Of a stretch of 64,000 bases of DNA, positions 54,816-64,000 are shown one piece after another. Both the position numbers and the translations under genes were made by a program. Every line of letters starts with the position of its first letter. Positions within the stretch are counted from its first letter, which is position 1. The stretch is from Tillus elongatus (lineage: Eukaryota; Arthropoda; Insecta; Coleoptera; Cleridae). The notes under the pieces are model-generated. The model worked only from the letters and a program-made list of their open reading frames with translations, was not told where the DNA came from and searched no databases. Location: NCBI GenBank assembly GCA_964006375.1, contig OZ023266.1, positions 158,413,292-158,477,291 on the forward strand, written 5' to 3'.

Positions 54816-55095
54816 AAGAAGTTGACTATCGCTGCGCAAAAATTAGAGCACATGCGTCAATTCTGATGTCGTCAGTTAATTGCTCACATCAAATTATGCC
54901 CACACAGCAAAATTTAGAAAATTGAGTTTTTCAGTTTTTTCAGGATATTTCAGGAACGAATCGACATATTGAAAATTTGTTTTCAGATATTGAATCAGCT
55001 AAAATTTACGCAACTTTTTGGTAATTTAACCAACTCTATATCTCTTACCGTTACTGAGATCCCAATAGTGAGCAATTAATTAGTTGTACCCCTGT

Positions 55096-55098
<3 letters not shown>

Positions 55099-55161
<63 letters not shown>
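55099..55161. repeat. (TA)n between transposons B and C
   Basis: About 63 bp of TA separating the two transposon termini. Confidence 0.95.
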
Positions 55162-55167
<6 letters not shown>

Positions 55168-55457
55168 GGCGGCGCATTGAAAACGAAACAGACCGATTTG
55201 CCGTCCAGAGAAATATTTTTTTTAAAAACGCTGAAACACGTCAATTTTAATATTGAGTGGGACATGTTTTGACATAAAACTCAACTTTGTCACATCAACC
55301 CCTTAAGGGTGGTGATAACAACCCTTATATTTTAAATAGGGAACATGGGTCGAGTGTTACATCATTTGAAAGCTGTTTCTTTTCTGAATTCAGCACACTA
55401 ATTTTTGTTGGAAGTTTTATCAACTCGTTTAAAAATTATTCACAGTTGAAAATACAA

Positions 55458-56875
<1,418 letters not shown>

Positions 56876-56878
56876 ACG

Positions 56879-56982
56879 CATTTCACTCATTCCGATAAGA
56901 AATGTGCTGATAGTCAATGTTTGGTTGATTTGTAAACAAAAAATTGACTATCAGAACATTTCTTATCGGAATGAGAGAAATG
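56879..56982. repeat. 40-bp-arm hairpin in transposon C
   Basis: Arms 56879-56918 and 56943-56982 are near-perfect inverted copies (CATTCCGATAAGAAATGT and inverse) around a 24-nt loop. The outer arm is part of the transposon terminal repeat, so the inner arm is a local inverted duplication. Confidence 0.8.
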
Positions 56983-57048
56983 AGGTTTATTATTTCAGTT
57001 TATCGGTCGGTTTGATACTTGATAGTACTACCGAAAATTAATTTCACA

Positions 57049-58109
57049 ATGGTGTATTCTGTAGAAGAAAGAGTTGAACTAATTACTATTTTTTTTAAAA
57101 CGATGACTGTGCCAACTGTACCGCAAATTAGTTTAATGAACGACATCCGAACAGACATGTAAACAGAAAATACATTTTGGAGTTAGTTGCAAAGTTTCGA
57201 CAAAGTGGTTCAGTAGCCAACAAAAAACGGGATCCTGAACGTGAATTTCCGGTTAGAAATGAGACTACTGAGATTGAAGTTTTAGGACAAATTGCTGCAG
57301 ACCCAACTTTGAGCACGAGAAAATTGGCCACTGTTTCAAACATCAAAAGAAGAACTATTCAGCAAATATTGAAGCAACATAAATTTCACGCGTATAAAAT
57401 TCATCTTGTACAATAACTGAATGAAGATGATTTTGATCGGCGGCTGGAGTTTTGTGAAGTTATAACTGCACGAATAACGGGGAATTTCTGTTCAATATCT
57501 GTTTTTCAGACGTGTGTACGTTTTTATTAAACTCTAGAGTCAATCGTCATAATTGTCGTTATTGGGCAGATAATAGTCCAAGAATTTATCACCAAGTCCA
57601 CACTCAAACTCCACAGAAATTGAATATCTGGACTGGCATTTTTTGAGATCGTTTAATCGGACCAATTTTTCTTGATGGCAATTTGAGTAGCGAAACTTAT
57701 TTGGAGTTACTAGAAGATATCGTTAACCCTCTACTAATTGACATTGTTGAAAATAATGATCGCTATCAAGAAAATCAATTAGTGTTTCAACAAGATGGAG
57801 CTCCTCCGCATTTTTCACAACGTGTTAGGGAGTTTTTGAACAGAGAGTTTCCAGAGCAATGGATTGGGCGTAGAGGTGCTATTGAGATCACCGGATTTAA
57901 CTCCTTTAGACTTATTTCTATGGGGCCATTTAAAGAGTAGAATTTTCGCAACAGAACCGGAGTCTCTGGAAGAATTACGACGACGCATTGTTGAAGAATG
58001 CCGTCTAATAACTCCACAAATACCCCAGAATGTCAGAGCCCGTTTTGAACAAAATTTGTACTTTTGTATGGAAGCTGGTGGTCAGCAATTTGAACACTTA
58101 CTTAACTGA
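57049..58109 (+). pseudogene. DDE_3-type transposase of transposon C, degenerate
   Basis: Starts MVYSVEERVELITIFF. After a frame break, ELVAKFRQSGSVANKKRDPE, DPTLSTRKLATVSNIKRRTI and HKFHAYKIHLVQ, where TAA replaces Glu. Then FSDVCTFLLNSRVNRHNCRY (first Asp kept, next Glu changed to Val), SSETYLELLEDIVNPLL, FQQDGAPPHFSQRVREFLNR (second Asp), a frameshift near 57890, and SPDLTPLDLFLWGHLKSRIF (third acidic residue), ending GQQFEHLLN. It is nearly full length at about 350 residues. At least two stops and three frame changes inactivate it. Confidence 0.88.
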
Positions 58110-58495
58110 ATAAACATTTTTGAACGTTTGGTTTTGTTTTTTAGTTATTTTTAACGAAAAATTGACGAATTAGTGCATTTCTTATCACAATGAATGAAAT
58201 ACGTTCTTGCAACTACAACTGTGAATAATTTTGTAACCAGTTGATAAAACTTCCAAAAAATTAGTATGCTGAATTCAGAAAAGAAAGAGCTTTCAAATGA
58301 TGTAACACTCGACCCATGTTCCCTATTTGAAATATAAGGGTTGTTATCACCACCCTTAAGCGGTTGATGTGACATAGTTGAGTTTTATGTAAAAACATGT
58401 CCCCCTCAATATTAAAATTGATGTGTTTCAGCGTTTCTTACAAAAAAAATCTCTGGACGCCAATCGGTTTGTTTCGTGTTCAATGCGCCACCCTG

Positions 58496-59260
58496 AATAT
58501 ATAAATATACATAAAAATTGCAACTGAGCCCGATGTGGGATCTAAGGGGGCTTTAGTTCGCGCATATTTAAAAAAAATTTACAAAATTAAATTATCGATC
58601 GCCTTTTTGAATCTTTTTTGTGTAATAATAATATAAACAGAAGATGATTGGTATCCCTGGAGTTCAAAATCAAACACATCAGTTTAAAAAGTCATCTCTT
58701 AAAAGATAACAAAATTCCAGCAGTTTGCCAACATTTTAAAAAACATGGGTTTAACATAAAGCTAAGCAAAATAAGGTTTTAAGTTACTTTACGTTATAAG
58801 AATTCCATTTTCTTCTCTGCTAATGGAGATTTTACCGATTTAATTACAGCAGAGTCTGTGCAACATTATCATCCCCGTTTTATTATTACAAAAGCTCGCA
58901 GCTAGATACATTTACGTACCCGCGCGTACACACAAATACAAACACACATGCATGTATATATATGCACGCACACCTACACGCGTTCGCACAAACACACACA
59001 CACCTACACATGTACGCTTGAGTTTCAACTATTCACCTGGAGAGTCTAATGAGCTTTAGGACCCAACCTGATCTCATTTACATTCCCGGGATATTCTCGT
59101 ACCTAATCAAATATTTTCCCTCCAATGCCTGCCAAATTACTGAATGTAATTACTGGGCTCCAGATTTAGTTCACAGTATATTAATGGCCAAAGCCATGCA
59201 AAGTTGAGTACAGTTATCTTACGATTTCCTTAAATCTTATACAATTTAAAAAAAGAATTT
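58496..59260. other. No gene recognised; CA-rich stretch
   Basis: A TA-core scrap at 58500-58620 (decayed), then unassigned DNA. About 58915-59020 is rich in CACACA and CGCACACA. This is the left flank of the copia element. Confidence 0.5.
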
Positions 59261-59535
59261 TGTTGTTCGACAAGTTTACTGGAAATTGGGGTATTATTAA
59301 AATCACTAGAGACACTTTATCTTGCTATATTTAAATTGAGCATAAATTACTTACTACTTATTACATACTACTAAGTTGCACGTTGTTCTTACTCACTATT
59401 TTCTTATATTCCTAATTGTCATTTTCCAGTTGTCTTCTTCTTCTCTTGACGAGATATCAGGCCTACTAAAGTCAAGACTTCAGCCAGATTACAAATGACT
59501 AATACAAACTGGAACAATTTCATTGTTTTACAACA
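59261..59535 (-). repeat. Copia 3' LTR
   Basis: 275 bp, with TGTTG..CAACA ends. Bounded inside by the polypurine tract at 59536. Confidence 0.9.
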
Positions 59536-59544
59536 CCCCTCCTC
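59536..59544 (-). promoter_or_regulatory. Copia polypurine tract
   Basis: The minus strand reads GAGGAGGGG directly before the 3' LTR. Confidence 0.85.
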
Positions 59545-59625
59545 AATGAAATTATTTCCCAATATAAAATATCAAACATTCTTGAGTACACAGCTTACAT
59601 AAGAAAATAACTTCTAACAGATACC

Positions 59626-62600
59626 TTAACTTAAACCTAACATCTTACTGAATTTCTCAAATTTAACTCTAGATAAGGGTTTTGTTAATATGTCTGCAAT
59701 TTGATCATCTGTTTTAATTTTCACAATTTTAATCATGCCCTTATCTATTTTTTCTTTAATGAAGCTAAACTTTATGTCAATGTGTTTCAATCTACGATTA
59801 TTTTCTGGACTATTGGCAATTCTTATGGCAGACTGGTTATCTTCAAAAAGTTTAATTGGTAACTGTATTGCATCTAACTCTAAGTCTGACAATAATTTAA
59901 GTAACCAGCATACCTCAGCCACTGCCACTGACAATGCACAATATTCTGCCTCTGTTGAGGAAATAGCCACAGTTTGTTGTTTTTTGCTCATCCAACTAAC
60001 TGTACAGCCATAAAACTTGAACAAGAAACCAGTTGTTGATTTTCGGTCAAAAATGTCACCCCCCCAGTCAGAGTCGACATAACCGCTAAACACTTCTGCA
60101 TTCTTATTTTTAGTAAATACTAACTTTAACCCTAAAGTACCTTTAACATATCTTAGAATCCTTTTCAAGGCTACTAATACATTTTTATTTGCTTTGTCCT
60201 GAAATCTGCTTAAGATTATGACGCCTTCACATAAATCTGGCCTTGTTCCTGAGACAGCATACATTAAGCTACCAACTATTTGTCTACAAAGTTTTATCAA
60301 ATTTTCATCTGAGCTTCCCTCTCTTAATATTTTAAAGTCAAAATTTGGGTCCAAAGGAGTACTAATATCATTACAATCTGACATTTGAAACCTATTTAAA
60401 ACTCGCTTTAAGTAACTTTCTTGACTTAACTCCATAGTCCCCTGATCCAAATTTTGCCTCACACTTATCCCTAAATACTCAGAAATTTGCCCCAAATCCT
60501 TCATTTTAAAATTTTGCTCAAACATGGTCTTTACCTTTAAAATTTCTTTTAGTTCAGATCCTATAATCAAAACATCATCTACGTAGAGTAAAACAAATAG
60601 TCTATTATTATTAGAAATTCTAGAATATAAACAAAAATCATTTTCTGACCTTGCAAACATTTCTTGTTTCATTAAATTATCAAACTTAATGTTCTAATAT
60701 TTGGGTGATTTTTTAAGTCCATAAATAGATTTATTTAGTTTATAAACTCTGTCACTTACAGTTTGTCCAGGCAAAGTCATAAACACCTCCTCTTCTATGT
60801 CACCATACAGGAACGCACTTTGAACGTCCATCTGATGTACAATCATCCCATGATGATTTGCAATTGCCAATAAAATGCGAAATGTACACAATTTGGCAAC
60901 AGGTGCATATAAGTCGTACAACTCTTCACTTAATTCTTGCTGGAAACCACGTGCCACCAATCTAGCTTTAAATTGTCCATCACTTTTTATTTTAAGCACC
61001 CACTTACTGTCAATGACTTTTTGGTTTTTAGGCCATGGCACTTCTTTCCAGGTATTATTGTCATTAAGCACTTGCAGTTCCTTTTAAATTGCTTCTTTCC
61101 ACTTCACACTTTGTTTTCCAGACATTGCTTCTTTTAGGTCCAATGGTTCTTCATTTTCTGTATAAAAACACATGTCACATTCATGTATTTCATAGTCTTT
61201 CATCCATATAGGTTGTCTAACTTGTCTCTTTCCTTGGCCTCTTACATTTTGTGTTTGTTGTCCTTTGTCTTTTAGACTACTGCTTATTTCCAATTCATTC
61301 AATGATTCATCTGATCCACGTGCATCTTCAAAAGCATCAATCTCCTCTAAAACATTCTCACTGCATTGGTTATCTAAATTTTGAGTTTCTGATTCTTCTA
61401 TATTGTCATAATCAAATATTTCATTTTCTACTGCAATTTCTTCATGACGGCTTGTTTTTGGTAGTTTGTTTGGAACGTTTAAGTAAATAACTTCTTCTGC
61501 TTTCTTTGTTTTAATGTCCTTCAACTGAATTTCTTCGCTTTCTGGTATAAAGATTACATCTCTATGTATCTCCACGCCTTGTTTATCTGGCAGATATACT
61601 CTGTAACCTTTTACTTCTTCACTATACCCTACAAAGATTCCAAACAAGTTTTTAGCATCCAACTTCAATCTTTTCTGTTTTGGAATATGAATGCTTACTC
61701 TACTCCCAAACTCATGAAAGAACTGGATTCTTGACTCTTTATTAAACCATAACTCGTATGGTGTTTTATCCTTTTGTGGACTGGTTCCTGCTCTATTTAG
61801 TGTATACACAGCTGCATTAGCTGCCTCTGCCCAAAACTCCTTAGCCAATCCCGAACCATGCAACAGTGTCCTTACTAACTCCAAAATGGTGCGATTCTCG
61901 CGTTCTGCTCGGCCATTTTGTTGTGGACTATATGCGCAACTTTTCTGGTGCACAATTCCCTTACTATCACACATGACTTGGACTTTTTCATTGATAAACT
62001 CAAGACCGTTATCTGTTCTCAATATCTTGATTTTATTTCCTGTCATATTTTCTGCCCAATTTATAAAATTCACAATCTTCTTTTCAGTTTCTGATTTGTT
62101 TTTCAAAAAATAAACTCTTCTAAAATTTGAGAAATCATCCTTCAATGTAAACATATATTTTGCCCCTCCTAAAGATTCAACTTCTAATTGACCACACAAA
62201 TCACCATGTATTAACTCGCATGTCATCTGAGCTCTGCTATTACTGTCTGGAAATGGTAGTCTGTGTTGCTTTCCAGATAAACACTCACTACAAAATGGTT
62301 TCTTCTGATCTTCAAATTTTATATTTTTCCTTTTTAGCAATTTCCTAATCTGATCGAAATGTATGTGGGCCAACCTTTGATGCCATTTGTTTAAACTTAT
62401 GACGGCATTACATTGTGACCTATGTTCTTGCCCCTCTGTCTTGAACTCCATTCTAAATAATTTTCCTTGCCTCCTTGCTATTGCCCTTATTTTTCCCTCT
62501 CTATCTACCAATTCACACTTGTTTTTGTCAGAGTGCATTTGAAAACCCTTATCTAATGTTGTACTTAATGAAAAAAGGTTTACTGCTAGCTCTGGAACAA

Positions 62601-63666
62601 ATAATACTTTAAGCAAGTCTGTTCTTACCCAATCATTTCCATTAAAGGCACGAAGCTGAACTCTTCCTACTCCTTTCACTTCTACTAGTGTACCATCACC
62701 TACTCTAACTTGTCTTTTTGCTGTCAAATTTTCAACTTCTATAAACTGGTCTTTGTCGTAGCACATATGTTCGGTTGATCCGCTGTCCATCCACCAACTT
62801 TGCTTATTGATGTCCTCAGACCCAATTATAGCCATTATATCCACAGCACATTCTGATATAAGTGCTTGATCAGCTGATCCCCTGTCGTTCTTCTTTTCAT
62901 TCCTATGGTCCCCATTGCTCTGTTTCCTAAACCAACATTTCTCCATCAAGTGACCTGGCTTCTTACAAAAGTTACACACTCTTTGTGGGCAGTTCCTTTT
63001 CATATGGTTGCCATTACACTGAAAACATTTTATATCCTTCTTATACTTCATGTACTTCCCTTTACTAGAACCAGCTGCTAAAGCCTGAGCTTTTTCTGAG
63101 CCTTTACTTCTTTCCTTTTCGAGCATCAATCGTGATAAAAGATCTGTCAGAGTTTGTGTACTTTCAGGGGTAGACTCCCACGCAGACACAAAATACTTCA
63201 TGCTTTCTGGTAGGGACATAAGTACCTTGGTGATTATCATTTTGTCACCAATTTCTTCACCTAGTGATTTCAGACTACCCTTTATTTCTTCCAACTGGGA
63301 AATAAATTCTGCCACATTCCCCTCTGTATATTCTAGCGCAAAAAATCTCTGAGTTAATAAATGGACACTCACCTGCGACTGGTGTTCATATATATTTTTG
63401 AGCTTTGTCCACATTTCTGCTGAAGATTTGCATGATAAAATATGTATTATAACTTTTTCATTTAACCTGGACACAATAATTTCTTGAGCTTTTGCGTCCT
63501 TATTGTCCCATTCTACGGTACTGGCCGGGGGTACTGGTCTTACTATAGTGCCTTCTACAATCTCAAAGTAGCCCTTTGATCTCAATGCTATCTGCAATTG
63601 GAATTTCCATATAATCCAATTCTCTCCACTCAACTTAGCAATTTGTAAACTTACTTGTTCTGCCAT
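59626..63666 (-). pseudogene. gag-pol: Copia Gag-Pol polyprotein with two in-frame stops
   Basis: One continuous frame of 1347 codons from ATG 63666. Gag with zinc knuckles at about residues 214-243 (CFQCNGNHMKRNC, one residue short, and CNFCKKPGHLMEKC, canonical); protease WMDSGSTEHM (about 292); integrase His 429, His 435, Cys 459, Cys 462, then Asp 488, Asp 552, Glu 588; RT MDVQSAFLYG and LYVDDVLIIG; RNase H with VDSDWGGD and SSTEAEYCAL. Stops: TAA at 61084-61086 (in WKEAI-KEL) and TAG at 60694-60696, where Trp is expected (SPKY-NIKFDN). No frameshifts. All catalytic residues remain. Confidence 0.93.
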
Positions 63667-63811
63667 GTCTCTAGTTTTCCTTCAAACCTCAATACTTGAG
63701 TATTAACACCTTCTACCTTCACACAGCCCTACACAAAAGACTTCTACAGTCCCGCCAATTTCCAGATAACCGACGCTCACTTTTTCGCGACTACTTTCGT
63801 TTTCAGCGGGT

Positions 63812-63825
63812 CTGGGCCCATAACC
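63812..63825 (-). promoter_or_regulatory. Copia primer-binding site, internal initiator tRNA-Met type
   Basis: The element strand reads GGTTATGGGCCCAG next to the 5' LTR. Its complement CTGGGCCCATAACC is the anticodon arm of initiator tRNA-Met, the half-tRNA primer known for Drosophila copia. Confidence 0.9.
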
Positions 63826-64000
63826 TGTTGTTCGACAAGTTTACTGGAAATTGGGGTATTATTAAAATCACTAGAGACACTTTATCTTGCTATATTTAAA
63901 TTGAGCATAAATTACTTACTACTTATTACATACTACTAAGTTGCACGTTGTTCTTACTCACTATTTTCTTATATTCCTAATTGTCATTTTCCAGTTGTCT
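63826..64000 (-). repeat. Copia 5' LTR (partial)
   Basis: The first 175 of 275 bp counted from the inner edge. The outer part and the target duplication lie beyond the window. Confidence 0.9.

Larger units (their letters stand above)
59261..64000 (-). mobile_element. Ty1/copia LTR retrotransposon, 5' LTR cut by window end
   Basis: Read on the minus strand as 5' LTR (partly outside the window), half-tRNA primer site, a single gag-pol frame with two stops, polypurine tract and 3' LTR. The 175 bp of the 5' LTR in view match the 3' LTR without difference. Domain order protease, integrase, RT, RNase H is the copia order. It is recent by LTR match but not translatable straight through. Confidence 0.93.

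Overview
This is a eukaryotic window, built almost entirely of transposable elements, and I found no complete host gene. The best guess is an arthropod, probably an insect. The reasons are a three-gene errantivirus (gag, pol, env) with a tRNA-Ser primer site, a copia element primed from the anticodon region of initiator tRNA-Met, Penelope-like elements (PLEs) with hammerhead ribozymes, Tc1/mariner-type transposases, long (TA)n microsatellites and AT-rich DNA. The exact order cannot be read from the sequence. No bacterial operons, rRNA or CRISPR are present.

Layout. 1-3345: copies of an abundant non-coding repeat, here called the TA-core family, with an ~840-bp foldback palindrome inside. 3421-4458: a hAT element with a perfect 8-bp target duplication. 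4565-9110: broken LINE and PLE pieces. 9670-10005: Tc1 remnant. 10989-18409: a complete, apparently intact errantivirus on the minus strand with indistinguishable LTRs. 18470-20345: TA-core copies. 21089-26141: a Tc1/mariner-like transposon with very long inverted arms, carrying a nested SINE and a nested TA-core copy. 27003-29720: PLE copies, one with a hammerhead ribozyme, arranged head to head. 32573-34309: TA-core copies. 34607-34987: a SINE with a 12-bp target duplication. 35578-36685: a second PLE family with a GIY-YIG endonuclease. 37591-50632: more TA-core copies, two MITEs, half of a foldback and a PLE 3' end with a second hammerhead. 50794-58495: two more long-TIR transposons, a THAP-domain exon pair and a local duplication. 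59261-64000: a copia element with matching LTRs but two in-frame stops; its 5' LTR runs off the window.

The TA-core family fills roughly a third of the window. Each copy has a terminal AGTGAATTTT/AAAATTCACT hairpin, usually a long central (TA)n tract, and a far end carrying CGCACTTGCTGCG (4-bp stem). This resembles the DINE/HINE (Helentron-associated) architecture, but that link is inference. Strand '+' for this family means the AT hairpin comes first.

The best candidates for new biology are four. One is a leader exon in the errantivirus that acts as a 9-codon uORF when unspliced and as the Env start when spliced. Another is a pair of PLE hammerheads whose stem I covaries. The third is coupled sequence change at both ends of a TA-core copy. 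The fourth is the set of palindromic, head-to-head element arrangements.
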